A stretch of DNA of 64,000 bases from Dyella_B acidisoli (lineage in GTDB: Bacteria > Pseudomonadota > Gammaproteobacteria > Xanthomonadales > Rhodanobacteraceae). Each line of letters starts with the position of its first letter. The first letter of the stretch is position 1. The position numbers and the translations under genes were made by a program. This document shows, one piece after another, positions 52,745 through 61,480 of this stretch. The stretch covers positions 496,001 to 560,000 of the forward strand of contig NZ_CP064031.1 in NCBI RefSeq assembly GCF_049532895.1. Reading direction: 5' to 3'. Below the pieces are notes generated by a model. It searched no databases. It saw only the letters and a program-made list of their open reading frames with translations, and was not told the origin of the DNA.

Positions 52745-53983
52745 TCAGGACCCTTCCCTATGCAGCCGCTGGCGCCGCCGAAGCGTCGGAAACATCACTA
52801 TCCACAACCCCACGACCACCAGCGTACCGATGCCGCCGACCACCGCCGAACCGACTGCACCCAGCCATGCGGCAACCATGCCAGATTCAAATTCCCCGAG
52901 CTGATTGGACGTGTTGATGAAAATCGCATTCACCGCACTTACGCGGCCGCGCATCGCATCGGGGGTATCCAGTTGCACCAGCGAACCGCGGATCACCATG
53001 CTCACCATGTCGAACGCGCCCAACGCGAACAAAGCCAGCAGTGACAGCCACAACACGTTCGATAGCGCGAACACCAGCGTCGCCACGCCAAAGCCGGCCA
53101 CTGACGCAAACATGATCTTGCCCACGTTGCGTTCCATGTTGTGACGTGCAAGCCAGAACGACATCAGCAAGGCGCCCACCGCCGGCGCGGCACGCAGCAG
53201 GCCCAAGCCCCAGGGGCCGGTATGCAGGATGTCCTTGGCGAAGATCGGCAGCAGTGCGGTTGCACCGCCCAGCAACACAGCGAACAGATCCAGCGAAATC
53301 ACGCCGAGCACGTCTTTGCGTTCGCGAATGAAGTGCACGCCGGCGAACAACGTTTTGAGCGTAGCCGGTTCACGCTTCGGCGGTGCCTGCTCATAGCGCA
53401 GCCGCGACACCATCACGGCGGAAATCAAATACAACACCGCAGCCACCGCATACACCACACCGGGACCCGCGACATAAAGCAGGCCACCGAGCGCAGGTCC
53501 CATGATCATCGCTGCCTGCATGGCCGAACCATTCACCGCCATGGCGCGTGGAAGCAGGGAAGGCGGCACCAGCGCCGGAACCATCGACTGTAGCGACGGC
53601 GACTCGAATGCCTTGGCTGTGCTGATGATGAAGATCAGCAACAGAATGCCCATCTCATCGATCGCATGCAGCAAGGTCAGCGTGGTCAGCAGCACGACCG
53701 CTATCCATTCCACGATCTGTCCGATCAGCACGATCCGCCGACGGTCGAACTGATCGGCCAGATGACCTGCCGGCAGGGCCAGCAAGACGGAAGGAAAGAA
53801 TTGCACCAGGCCGATCAGGCCCAGATCGAAGGCGCGCCCGGTGATGGCGTAAATCTGCCAGCCCACGGCCACGGATAGCATCTGGAAGCCGAAGGTTGAA
53901 GCGGTGCGTGCGCACCAGAAGGCAACGTAGGCCGGATGGTTGAGCAGCGAGTCCGCGGAGCGCGGCGCGGGGGAGGAAGACAT
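52745..53983 (-). CDS. Major facilitator superfamily exporter (EntS-like)
   Basis: 412 residues with 12 predicted spans. The MFS motif A form appears in the loop after span 2 (GHLADQFDRRRIVLIG), and there is a matching loop in the second half (LDTPDAMRGRVSAVN). The overall pattern and LLNHPAYVAFWCARTASTFGFQM start fit the MFS_3/EntS-like siderophore or drug exporters. No siderophore genes are adjacent, so the substrate is unknown. ATG 53983 has a GAGG-poor context but is the only start near the N-terminus. The next gene on the other side is LytTR. Confidence 0.85.
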   Translation of the reverse strand: MSSSPAPRSADSLLNHPAYVAFWCARTASTFGFQMLSVAVGWQIYAITGRAFDLGLIGLVQFFPSVLLALPAGHLADQFDRRRIVLIGQIVEWIAVVLLTTLTLLHAIDEMGILLLIFIISTAKAFESPSLQSMVPALVPPSLLPRAMAVNGSAMQAAMIMGPALGGLLYVAGPGVVYAVAAVLYLISAVMVSRLRYEQAPPKREPATLKTLFAGVHFIRERKDVLGVISLDLFAVLLGGATALLPIFAKDILHTGPWGLGLLRAAPAVGALLMSFWLARHNMERNVGKIMFASVAGFGVATLVFALSNVLWLSLLALFALGAFDMVSMVIRGSLVQLDTPDAMRGRVSAVNAIFINTSNQLGEFESGMVAAWLGAVGSAVVGGIGTLVVVGLWIVMFPTLRRRQRLHREGS

Positions 53984-54074
53984 GCGGGGTCCTTGTCTAG
54001 AAGCAGCATTATCTGGAGCTGCGGCGATCTCGCAAAGCGACCTTGATCAAACTCTCTCACGAGCTTGCTGCACA

Positions 54075-54240
54075 TAGTCCCCTCCCCTGCGTGTAGTAGG
54101 GGAGCATGCCCTCTCTTCTCCTTCGGCAAGCCGGAGGAGGTAGGGTGGGGTGAGGCACTCTCGCGTCGTATTCAAATGGCGCGACAAGCTCGAGCAACCC
54201 CGCCTCAGCCCTCCCCTGTACGCAGGGGAGGGAGCAGCCT
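54075..54240. repeat. Dispersed GC-rich palindromes, family B (copy 3)
   Basis: Inverted units CCCTCCCCTGCG...and ...CGCAGGGGAGGG at the two ends (54078-54089 and 54221-54233), with GGTAGGGTGGGGTGAGGC inside. Same layout as copy 2 at 38087-38194. It lies between the MFS and LytTR genes. No gene is present. Confidence 0.65.
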
Positions 54241-54264
54241 GCCGCGCTATGTAAAATCTGCCGA

Positions 54265-55137
54265 ATGCGGACCACACACGGCTTCACCTTCGAAAGCTTC
54301 CAACGCTGGCGACGCTCATTCGAGCTCGGCTTCTGGCCGGTGTTCTTTGCCATCAACGTTGTGCTCAACGGCATCATCTCTGTCATGGATCATCCGGGCT
54401 TTCCCCGCTGGGAGCCATGGACGTGGGAAGCGAGCAGCGGCGTGGTGATGCTGGCTTTGATACCTGCGTTGGTGTGGGCCTCGCGGCGTTGGCCGATCCG
54501 TTTCGAAACTTGGCAGCAGAATTTGCCGAGGCATCTGATCTACAGCGTGATCTTCAGCGTGCTGCATGTCGGCGGCATGGTGGCGTTGCGCAAGCTCGTG
54601 TATGTCATGGCCGGGCACCACTACTTTCCGGGCGGGTGGTTGCCGGACTTCGGGTACGAATACCTCAAGGACGTGCGCTCGTATTTTTGGATACTTGTAT
54701 GTGTAGCGCTTTACCGCTTTTGGGTGATGCGCTTCCAGGGCGAAGCGCGCCTGTTGGCTGAACCCGATGTGGGGCCGCCGGTGGAGCCGGTCGAGCAGCC
54801 GGAGCGCTTCCTGGTGCGTAAGCTCGGCAAGGAATTTTTGCTGGCTGCGCGCGAGATCGAATGGCTGCAGGCGTCGGGCAACTACGTGAACCTGCACGTG
54901 CGTGGCCGTGATTACCCGCTGCGCGCCACCATGGCCGGCATCGAGGCGCGGCTGGACGCACAGCGTTTCATGCGCGTGCATCGCAGTTACGTAGTCAACT
55001 TGGATTTCCTGTCCGAGATAGAACCGCTGGATACCGGTGACGCGCGTCTAGCCATGCAAGATGGCATGAAGCTTCCGTGCAGCCGGCGTTACCGCGCGGC
55101 GTTACGCGATCGCTTTGGTCAGTCCACGGCCGCGTAG
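54265..55137 (+). CDS. Membrane-bound LytTR-family transcription regulator
   Basis: 290 residues. Four hydrophobic spans in residues 20-155 (FWPVFFAINVVLNGIISV; GVVMLALIPALVWAS; HLIYSVIFSVLHVGGMVAL; YFWILVCVALYRFWV) are followed by a LytTR DNA-binding domain at 185-285 (FLVRKLGKEFLLAAREIEWLQASGNYVNLHV ... RFMRVHRSYVVNL). There is no receiver domain, so it is a one-component regulator that could sense a membrane signal directly. The gene begins the run of four plus-strand genes to 56755 and may regulate them; target sites cannot be seen. Confidence 0.88.
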   Translation: MRTTHGFTFESFQRWRRSFELGFWPVFFAINVVLNGIISVMDHPGFPRWEPWTWEASSGVVMLALIPALVWASRRWPIRFETWQQNLPRHLIYSVIFSVLHVGGMVALRKLVYVMAGHHYFPGGWLPDFGYEYLKDVRSYFWILVCVALYRFWVMRFQGEARLLAEPDVGPPVEPVEQPERFLVRKLGKEFLLAAREIEWLQASGNYVNLHVRGRDYPLRATMAGIEARLDAQRFMRVHRSYVVNLDFLSEIEPLDTGDARLAMQDGMKLPCSRRYRAALRDRFGQSTAA

Positions 55138-55204
55138 ATGGTTGCATCGGGGTGGGGGCTGGTTCCAAGCTAGAGACCTCTTCTTCATAGGGATCGAGCT
55201 GACG

Positions 55205-55939
55205 ATGATCCGTTCGCCTTTTCGTCATGCCTTTGTTGCAACCGCCGCAAGCGGCTTGCTGTTCCTGGCCGCCTGTTCGCAGCAGGATCAAAACACGCCG
55301 TCGCCGCAGGATGCCGCCAAGGCCCAGGCACAACAGATGGCCGACGAGGCAAATCGGCAGCTGCAAACCTATCGCCAAATGCTGCAGATGAAGAACGACG
55401 AGATGGCCGCCCAACTTGGCGAGGCGATCGTCAAACAGTTCCCCACCAGCGATGCCGCCAAGGAGGTGCAACAGACACTGCCGGACGTCGAACAGCGTGC
55501 AAAAGAAGCCGCCGACAAGCGGCGCCTTACCGGACTGTGGACCTACCAGGTTGGCCCGATGGAAGGGGGCACGCAGTCGACCGCCAGCCTTTACAGCTCG
55601 CGTCCCGGTGGTGACCGTGCAGTGCGACTGGTGCTGCGCCGGCACACGCAATGGGGTCAGAGCGTGTTCCTGTTCGGCAACGGCCACGGTTTCGTATGCA
55701 AGGGCAATTGCACGATCCAGGCGCAGTTCGACGGCAAACCGCATCCGCTGCGCGCGTTCTTGCCGACGACGGGCGAGCCGGCCGCCTTCATTCGCGACGA
55801 CAAGGCCTTCATCACTGCCATGGAAAAGACCAAGCGCATCACGATGGACGTGGAAATGCAGGATGGTGGCAAGCAGGAACTGGTGTTCGAAACCGGTGGC
55901 TACGATCCATCCAAGTGGCAGGCGGTAGGCAAAAAGTAA
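55205..55939 (+). CDS. Putative lipoprotein of unknown function
   Basis: 244 residues. Signal peptide ending in a lipobox LAAC (ATAASGLLFLAACSQQDQ), an alanine/glutamine-rich helical region up to about residue 110 (AAKAQAQQMADEANRQLQTYRQML), then a compact beta-rich C-terminal domain starting at LTGLWTYQVGPMEGG with two cysteines close together (FVCKGNCTIQ). I do not recognise a named family. An upstream ATG at 55115 would overlap LytTR and is not credible. Third residue pattern after the Cys (SQQ) suggests sorting to the outer membrane. Confidence 0.75.
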   Translation: MIRSPFRHAFVATAASGLLFLAACSQQDQNTPSPQDAAKAQAQQMADEANRQLQTYRQMLQMKNDEMAAQLGEAIVKQFPTSDAAKEVQQTLPDVEQRAKEAADKRRLTGLWTYQVGPMEGGTQSTASLYSSRPGGDRAVRLVLRRHTQWGQSVFLFGNGHGFVCKGNCTIQAQFDGKPHPLRAFLPTTGEPAAFIRDDKAFITAMEKTKRITMDVEMQDGGKQELVFETGGYDPSKWQAVGKK

Positions 55940-56002
55940 GCGCGTGCACCGCCCATGCGCTCACGCGTTATGGCGGTTATCCAGATCAAGGAGGCAGGTG
56001 TC

Positions 56003-56476
56003 ATGGGCAAGCTTCGGATTCTGGCGCTCGTGCTTATAGGCGTGCTGCTGGCGTCGTGCGAAAGCGTTCCTTATGCGCAGCGTTTGCAGCAGCGCCAGCA
56101 GGCATACAGCGCTGCCGCCGGTGCGCCGGTACGCAGCTTCCGCCTTGTACTGGGCATGCAGATTTATTCGTGGGAGCCACTCAGCGATACCCAGTTGGTG
56201 ATCTATACGCTGCCCAGCAAGGCCTATCTGCTCGACGTGTGGCCGTGCAACAACCTCACTTTCACCAACTTCATTGGCCTGACCAGCTTCGCCAGCGAAG
56301 TGCAGACCGGCTTCGACAAAGTGCTGACCGGGCGGCCGTACATTCCCTGCATCATCAAGCAGATTCGCCCGATCAACCTGACGCAGTTCAAGCTGGAACA
56401 AGCAAGCCAGCGCCACATCGACAGCGTGCCGCGCGACAATGCAGGCAACCCGTCGGCCCCCAACAACGGGCAGTGA
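56003..56476 (+). CDS. DUF6491-like lipoprotein
   Basis: 157 residues. An AAGGAGG ribosome site decides ATG 56003. Signal peptide with lipobox LLASC (acylated Cys near residue 19). The mature part contains the stretch SWEPLSDTQLVIYT and a YLLDVWPCNNLTF segment, where the cysteine may pair with that in YIPCIIKQIRP; this pattern fits the DUF6491 group of xanthomonad envelope proteins. Function unknown. Lies 63 bases after the preceding lipoprotein gene and 6 bases before the next gene, so probably one operon. Confidence 0.72.
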   Translation: MGKLRILALVLIGVLLASCESVPYAQRLQQRQQAYSAAAGAPVRSFRLVLGMQIYSWEPLSDTQLVIYTLPSKAYLLDVWPCNNLTFTNFIGLTSFASEVQTGFDKVLTGRPYIPCIIKQIRPINLTQFKLEQASQRHIDSVPRDNAGNPSAPNNGQ

Positions 56477-56482
56477 GGCGCG

Positions 56483-56755
56483 GTGAGCGAGCCTGAAATC
56501 TATTGCCCCCAGTGCGCCTGGCGTCCGCTAGGTACCAGCCGCTGGCTGTGCACGCCAAAGATGGGCGGCTGCGGCACGGTATGGAATACGTTCTGGACCG
56601 GTGGTGTCTGCCCGGGCTGTAGTTATCGCTGGGAGATCACTGCTTGCCTTGCGTGCAAGAAGTTCTCGCTGCATCGCGATTGGTATCACTGGCCAGAGCC
56701 GGAGACGCGCGAGGAGCAGCATGAGCGGGAGGCGGAGAAAACTGTTTCGCGTTGA
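56483..56755 (+). CDS. Small zinc-ribbon protein
   Basis: 90 residues from a GTG start at 56483. Four cysteine pairs or near-pairs (CPQC, CTPKMGGC, CPGC, CLAC) suggest two zinc ribbons in the first 60 residues, followed by a tryptophan-rich turn (DWYHWPEPETREEQHEREAE) and an acidic tail. No known domain was recognised beyond the zinc-ribbon pattern. Only six bases separate it from the DUF6491 gene, so co-translation is likely. No signal peptide, in contrast to its lipoprotein neighbours. Confidence 0.72.
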   Translation: MSEPEIYCPQCAWRPLGTSRWLCTPKMGGCGTVWNTFWTGGVCPGCSYRWEITACLACKKFSLHRDWYHWPEPETREEQHEREAEKTVSR

Positions 56756-56794
56756 TCGCTCATCGCATCTCAGTAGCGCAAGAGGTGTGCAGTT

Positions 56795-56838
56795 CCTCAC
56801 CGTCATTCCGGCGAACCTTCGCCGGAATGACGGTGAGG
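56795..56838. repeat. Dispersed palindrome, family A (copy, compact form)
   Basis: Perfect 21-base arms (56795-56815 and 56818-56838) separated by only two bases; the core is CGTCATTCCGGCGAA. Between convergent zinc-ribbon and ferritin-like genes, where it would form a strong cruciform or RNA hairpin. Confidence 0.88.
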
Positions 56839-56862
56839 TGAACTGGCATTTCCGCAAGCGCG

Positions 56863-57705
56863 TTATGCCTGCAAAAACAGCTTCTCGCTGATTTTCGCCA
56901 GCGGCTTTTCTACGGCCTGCTGCAGTCGTGGCGGAAGGTTCAGCGGCTTGAGCAGCATCTTCACCGTCATCTCCGCCGGGATGTGCCTGCGCAACAAAGC
57001 CTGCGCTGGGCCTGCGACCTTGTGGAACTGCGCGTTGTCGTCCTTGTGCTGCGGATAGCACTGGTTGAAAACGTGGCGTAGCGCGATATCGCTGTCTTCG
57101 TTCCGGATTTCGTTGAGGCGGCGCAGGATGGCGCGGAACACTTTGTAGCGCCCCAGCTTTTCCTGCTCGCGGTAGCGTTGGAAGGCTTGGTAGAAGTGCT
57201 TGAAGTGGCGTACTTCGTCGCTCTTGATGTGATTGGTGAGCTGCTTGAGCACCGGTTCGTCGACGATGTCGTTCAAGGCGCGATAAAGGCTGGCGGTGCC
57301 GGTTTCCACTACGCAGCGTGCAGCCAGTTCCAGCCCGCGCGAGGGTTCCAATTGCTCGTTGGTGCAGAGCGCGCCGTAGTCTTTCCAGAATGCCTGGAAG
57401 CCGGCATCCCAGTCGAATTCCGGCCATACGTGGCGCACATAGGCAGCCAGCGCGCGACCGTGCTGCAGTTCCTCGTGCTCCCAGTGCTCGCGCAGCCAGC
57501 CTTGCAGTTCCAGGTCGCCGTCGAAGTGCTCGATCAGGTTGCTGGTATACAGATCCGAGCCACTCTCGACGAACGAGGCGCTGCAGAGCAGCAGAAACAG
57601 ATTTTCGTCATGCCGCACACGGGCAATATCGATGTTTGCGAAATTTAGACTTTCCAGAGTCCAGGGCAGGACGGTGCTGTAGTCCACGTGCGGTTTCCTG
57701 TGCAA
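56863..57705 (-). CDS. Diiron ferritin-like protein
   Basis: 280 residues, mainly helical. Two ExxH motifs typical of a carboxylate-bridged diiron site are visible (EHEELQHG and SDEVRHF) along with single glutamates in SFVESGSDLY and VETGTASLY, giving the usual set of ligands. It resembles ferritin-like oxidase/desaturase-type proteins found in Xanthomonadaceae; the reaction is unknown. A 15-bp palindrome sits 13 bases before the start (57718-57732). No signal or membrane span was seen. Confidence 0.75.
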   Translation of the reverse strand: MHRKPHVDYSTVLPWTLESLNFANIDIARVRHDENLFLLLCSASFVESGSDLYTSNLIEHFDGDLELQGWLREHWEHEELQHGRALAAYVRHVWPEFDWDAGFQAFWKDYGALCTNEQLEPSRGLELAARCVVETGTASLYRALNDIVDEPVLKQLTNHIKSDEVRHFKHFYQAFQRYREQEKLGRYKVFRAILRRLNEIRNEDSDIALRHVFNQCYPQHKDDNAQFHKVAGPAQALLRRHIPAEMTVKMLLKPLNLPPRLQQAVEKPLAKISEKLFLQA

Positions 57706-57717
57706 AAAAGACTATCC

Positions 57718-57732
57718 GATCTGTGACAGATC
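57718..57732. promoter_or_regulatory. Palindrome upstream of the ferritin-like gene
   Basis: GATCTG-TGA-CAGATC, a perfect 6-3-6 inverted repeat 13 bases ahead of the start codon. It could be an operator or a translation-control site. Not a recognised consensus. Confidence 0.3.
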
Positions 57733-57826
57733 AAGGACAACAGGATAAATGGTGAACGCTGGAGCGGATTAATGCTAGCTATGCGATCACGGGAGTCGTA
57801 AGAACGAGTGCCGGGAGGGCAGGCCT

Positions 57827-58243
57827 CTACCGCACCACCGTCACGGGAACGTGGGCGCCAGCCAGCACGTCCTCGGATACCGAGCCCAGCAGCCAGCGGC
57901 CAAGAGCGCCGCGTTCGGTGTGGCCGATCACGATGTGGTCGATGGGATGTTGGCGCACTTGGCCTAACAGGACATCGCCCGGGCTGCCGTGGGTGATTTC
58001 CAAGTCGACCAGGGCATCGGTATCCGGGTCCAGGATATGTAGTTCCTGCTGCAGTTCCCGTGTTCGTTCGCTGGCCGAGTCGGTCATCATCAGCGCGCAG
58101 GCATCGGCTCCGCCCTGGGTGACCTGCAGCACTGAAACCACCCGCACCCGGCCCTTGCAAGCTCGCGCCAGATCCATGGCGAAGCGGAATGCGCGTTGCG
58201 AAGTGTCCGAACTGTCGTAGCCGACCAGCGAATACCTGGGCAT
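57827..58243 (-). CDS. Universal stress protein (UspA family)
   Basis: 138 residues, single Usp domain. Begins YSLVGYDSSDTSQRAFRFA with the conserved Asp after strand 1, and contains the ATP-binding-type loop VIGHTERGALGRWLLGSVSED, ending in VPVTVVR as the family does. Start: ATG 58243 has GGAG seven bases ahead through an A7 run; an ATG at 58255 lacks a ribosome site. Same strand as the ferritin-like gene 121 bases downstream; joint stress expression is possible. Confidence 0.88.
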   Translation of the reverse strand: MPRYSLVGYDSSDTSQRAFRFAMDLARACKGRVRVVSVLQVTQGGADACALMMTDSASERTRELQQELHILDPDTDALVDLEITHGSPGDVLLGQVRQHPIDHIVIGHTERGALGRWLLGSVSEDVLAGAHVPVTVVR

Positions 58244-58464
58244 TTTTTTCTCCATGGTCAAAGCGCCCACGAATTCAGTCTGCGCGGCGCTTCGTTAGTT
58301 AAGCATCAAGCAAAGGGAAACAATAGGCGATGCCTGTACGCCCACCTCACGGGAGCTTGCCTATCCTGAATGCCTGTGTGGGTGCTTGCTATCTGTTCAG
58401 TTGACCAATCCGACACTTTCACCACGGCATGGCTGATCCATGCCATGTGTAAGGAGACTCCTCT

Positions 58465-58923
58465 ATGAACAAGCGTACCTTTGGACTGACTGCCGCCCTG
58501 TTGCTTTGCGCCGGTGCGATGAGTGGCCTGCCTACCCAGTCGGCGCGAGCGGATGAGGCGCCCGTGAAGTGCCATCTGACCTACAGCTTGTCCGGATGGT
58601 CGGCGATTTATGAGCACGCCGAAGGCCACGGAGAGGTCAGATGCAATAACGGGCAGAAAGCGGCCGTCGTCATCAACATGCATGGTGGTGGTCTGACCGC
58701 GGGCAAGTTCCACGTGACCGGCGATGGTGATATCAGCCACGTCTATGGCATCAAGGACGTCTTTGGCAGCTACGCCCAAGCAGAAGCATCGGGCGGTGTG
58801 GTGAGAAGCGGTACGGCACAGGTGCTGACCAAGGGCACCACGTCCATCGCGCTGACCGGCACCGGTGAGGGCATCAATCTGGGCGTGGCGATCAGCAAGT
58901 TCGATATCAAGCCGGCTCGCTAA
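58465..58923 (+). CDS. Secreted protein of unknown function
   Basis: 152 residues. Strong AAGGAG ribosome site. Signal peptide cleaved near SARA (about residue 29). The mature protein is glycine- and valine-rich and likely all-beta (SGWSAIYEHAEGHGEVRCNN, TGTGEGINLGVAISKFDI), with two cysteines that may form a disulfide. It has no domain I recognise with confidence. Followed by a clear terminator, so monocistronic. Divergent from the UspA gene. Confidence 0.72.
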   Translation: MNKRTFGLTAALLLCAGAMSGLPTQSARADEAPVKCHLTYSLSGWSAIYEHAEGHGEVRCNNGQKAAVVINMHGGGLTAGKFHVTGDGDISHVYGIKDVFGSYAQAEASGGVVRSGTAQVLTKGTTSIALTGTGEGINLGVAISKFDIKPAR

Positions 58924-58945
58924 GCAGCAGGTTGGTCTGTTCCGC

Positions 58946-58969
58946 AAAAGGCGCCGCGAGGCGCCTTTT
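58946..58969 (+). terminator. Terminator after the secreted-protein gene
   Basis: 10-bp perfect stem (58946-58955 with 58960-58969), GCGA tetraloop, T4 at the end of the stem. Confidence 0.85.
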
Positions 58970-59026
58970 GCTTGTCATGCGGCAGCGTATACTCCTTCAC
59001 GGTCTTTTGCCCGGGAAGTGATATTC

Positions 59027-59578
59027 ATGCGTCGCCTGCTGACTTTGCTTGCAGTGATCGGCCTGCTGGGTATACCAGCAATTCCTGCGTTGGCCGGCAC
59101 CGGCGTGCAAGGTGATCCGCAGGTCGGCCAGGTAACCCCCGCTTTCCGCTTGCTGGATCAGAACGGCCATTGGCGCAGTCCGGCCGACTATCACGGGCAC
59201 TGGCTGGTGCTCTACTTCTATCCGAAGGATTTCACGCCCGGCTGTACCACCGAGGTCTGCACCTTCCGCGATGAAGTCATCAAATTGCGCCAGTCTGGCG
59301 CAGACGTCGTCGGCGTGAGCCTGGACAACGTGAAGTCGCATGCCGAATTCGCCGCGAAATACCATGTGCCGTTCCCGCTGCTGGCCGACACCAACCGTCA
59401 CGTGGCCATCAGCTATGGCGTGCTGACTTCTGCTATCGGCCTGCACTTCGCCAAGCGCACTACATTCCTGATCGATCCCAATGGCAAGATCGCCAAGATC
59501 TACCGCGATGTCGATCCCAAGGAAAATGCCGCGCAGGTGATGGCCGATCTCGATACGCTGAAGAAGGCTGCGACCTGA
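59027..59578 (+). CDS. Exported PrxQ/BCP-type peroxiredoxin
   Basis: 183 residues. Thiol peroxidase that reduces peroxides. A signal peptide (about residues 1-23, ending PALAG) predicts a periplasmic location, unusual for BCP, which is normally cytosolic. Peroxidatic Cys73 and resolving Cys78 are in FTPGCTTEVCTFRD, the C-x4-C pattern of PrxQ; VGVSLDNVKSHAEF and the C-terminal RTTFLIDPNGKI also match. The start has a GGGAAG ribosome site. Its TGA overlaps the ATG of the next gene by one base (TGATG), so they form an operon. Confidence 0.9.
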   Translation: MRRLLTLLAVIGLLGIPAIPALAGTGVQGDPQVGQVTPAFRLLDQNGHWRSPADYHGHWLVLYFYPKDFTPGCTTEVCTFRDEVIKLRQSGADVVGVSLDNVKSHAEFAAKYHVPFPLLADTNRHVAISYGVLTSAIGLHFAKRTTFLIDPNGKIAKIYRDVDPKENAAQVMADLDTLKKAAT

Positions 59579-60108
59579 TGCTGATATCCCGCTTCGATTC
59601 GGATTTGCGCAGGAAAAAAGCTGGTTTCGCGTTGTGGCGCATGATCACGTGGGTGATGCTGCTGGTGGCCGGTTTTCTCGGCTCGCAATACATCATTCAC
59701 GTGCAGAAGCTGTGGGGTGCGTTGCAAACCCTGCCTGCAGGCGACACTGAAAACGCCAACGTGTTGCACGGCATGCTGAATTGGGCGCTCGGTTACCTCG
59801 TCGCGTCGTTCGTCGTGATCGTCGCCTGTGCGGGATGCATCCTGCGCCAAACCTGGGCACGTTCGGTGCTGCGCACGGTGGCGCTGGCGCTGAGCGTGTG
59901 GCTTGCCTATTGCGCCATGCAGGTATGGCATCAATGGAATGGGCTGGATCAGCTTGCCGCATCCATCCAGGCGCAGATGGGGGATTTGAAACGCCCTCTG
60001 CTGATTGAGATGGTGTTGCAAGTAATCCCCATTCCACTACTGCTATGGCTCGCCTGGCAGCTCGGTCAGCCCGCCGTCCGGCTGCAATTCCGGCCGCGTG
60101 CCGGCTGA
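59578..60108 (+). CDS. Membrane protein of unknown function
   Basis: 176 residues with four hydrophobic spans (about residues 22-40, 65-88, 96-115 and 143-165). A short basic N-terminus and RPRAG tail suggest both ends in the cytosol. No family was recognised. Translation is coupled to the exported peroxiredoxin gene by a one-base overlap, so a partner role, for instance in supplying electrons or in envelope stress, is possible but only a guess. Confidence 0.72.
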   Translation: MLISRFDSDLRRKKAGFALWRMITWVMLLVAGFLGSQYIIHVQKLWGALQTLPAGDTENANVLHGMLNWALGYLVASFVVIVACAGCILRQTWARSVLRTVALALSVWLAYCAMQVWHQWNGLDQLAASIQAQMGDLKRPLLIEMVLQVIPIPLLLWLAWQLGQPAVRLQFRPRAG

Positions 60109-60173
60109 TTCAGCCGCAGTTATCCCGTTGCGCTTTATCGCTGTCAGGCCTCAAGCCCAACGGAAATGTATCT

Positions 60174-60926
60174 ATGCGTTCGACCCGCCTGCTCGCTGCC
60201 TGGATGCTTGCGTTCGCGTGCGGCAGCCTGCATGCACAGGATTTGTCGCAGGTCTGCCACGCGACCAGCAGCTACGACCTCACCGTACAGCCGGGTCGGC
60301 TGGTCTTCGATCGCACTGAGCCTGCGCCCACGCGTGTGGTCATTGAATCGGGCACGTTGCAGACGGATGGTCAAACCGTATCGCTCAACGCCGAAGACCA
60401 GGACCGCCTTGCCCTGTTTCAGCGCGAGGCGGTTGCCCTGGTGCCGCGCGTGAAGCGGGTCATCCATCACGGCGTGGATGTTGCGGTGCAAGCTGTGCAG
60501 GATGAATCGAGCGGCCTGAATCTCGACGCCGATACCCGCGCGGAGCTGCAGCGCAGGCTGCAAACGCACGCGGCCGATCTTCATCAGCGTGTCGCCGCCA
60601 GCCAGAGCACGCATGACTGGCATGGCGACGCCGCCGACCAGTACGCCAACCAGATCATTAGCGACATCGGCCCTTTGCTCGCTTCGGCCATGGGCCAGCA
60701 GGCCATCAGTGCGGCCATGAACGGCGATTTGCAGCAGGCCGCCACGCTGCGTGAGCAGGCTGCGAACCTCACTACCGGGTTTCAGCCGCGTTTGCAGCAG
60801 CGGCTGCAGGTGCTGCGTCCCGAAATCCAGGCGCTATGTCCGGATATCCAGCGCCTTGCCGAGTTGCAGCAGGGGATCCGCGCAAGCAACGGCCGTCCGT
60901 TGAATCTCGTGCAGATCGGTCAATGA
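60174..60926 (+). CDS. DUF2884 (YggN-like) periplasmic protein
   Basis: 250 residues. Signal peptide cleaved near SLHAQ (about residue 21). The first 90 residues (YDLTVQPGRLVFDRTEPAPTRVVIESGTLQTDGQTVSL) and the helical remainder fit the DUF2884/YggN family of unknown function. One cysteine near each end (QVCHATS and LCPDIQRL) may pair. ATG 60174 lies 65 bases after the membrane protein gene; probably the third gene of that operon. Confidence 0.78.
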   Translation: MRSTRLLAAWMLAFACGSLHAQDLSQVCHATSSYDLTVQPGRLVFDRTEPAPTRVVIESGTLQTDGQTVSLNAEDQDRLALFQREAVALVPRVKRVIHHGVDVAVQAVQDESSGLNLDADTRAELQRRLQTHAADLHQRVAASQSTHDWHGDAADQYANQIISDIGPLLASAMGQQAISAAMNGDLQQAATLREQAANLTTGFQPRLQQRLQVLRPEIQALCPDIQRLAELQQGIRASNGRPLNLVQIGQ

Positions 60927-61040
60927 AAGCCTTAGCTGAGCAAAGCCTAACCAAGGCAGGCCGATTTATCCGCCGCTAAGTGCTTGTCCTGCAACATGAC
61001 CCCGTCTTCCTAAAGACAAGCTCAACCAGGAGGCGGCGCC

Positions 61041-61478
61041 GTGTCGTTCGCTATTCAACATCTATGCAATGGTCTGATCCGTCGCAGCATCGAGCTGCGC
61101 GCGCTGTATCGCCATGCGGCGATGCGAGTGAGCGAACCTGGGTTGCGCACCGTGCTGGATGAAGAAGCGCAATCCCTGACCCTGGTGATCGCCGAGTTGC
61201 AGGCGCAAATCCGCAACCATGAAGGCACCCCGGCCACCCGCCGCCGCATGGTCGGCGCTGTGCGTTTTGGTTTCGATGCCTTGATGCCACGCACCGATGA
61301 CGCCTGGATACGCCTGTTGGCGCGCCATGAGCAAAGTCTGCTGCGTTCGTTTGAGCGCGTCATTGCACGCGTCGGACCGAGCGACATGAGCGCCGAACTG
61401 CATCGCCAGTTGCCGCGCCTGCATTCGATCGACCTGGACATGCATAGCCTGGCCAAGGCTATCGGCTTCGGGCACTGA
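61041..61478 (+). CDS. DUF2383-like four-helix-bundle protein
   Basis: 145 residues from a GTG at 61041 with an AGGAGG seven bases ahead. All-helical; the first half (NGLIRRSIELRALYRHAAMRVSEPGLRTVLDEEAQSL) resembles the ferritin-like PA2169/DUF2383 type, but the metal-binding His/Glu set is incomplete by eye. Two bases separate its stop from the next start, so the two are likely co-expressed. Confidence 0.6.
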   Translation: MSFAIQHLCNGLIRRSIELRALYRHAAMRVSEPGLRTVLDEEAQSLTLVIAELQAQIRNHEGTPATRRRMVGAVRFGFDALMPRTDDAWIRLLARHEQSLLRSFERVIARVGPSDMSAELHRQLPRLHSIDLDMHSLAKAIGFGH

Positions 61479-61480
61479 TC

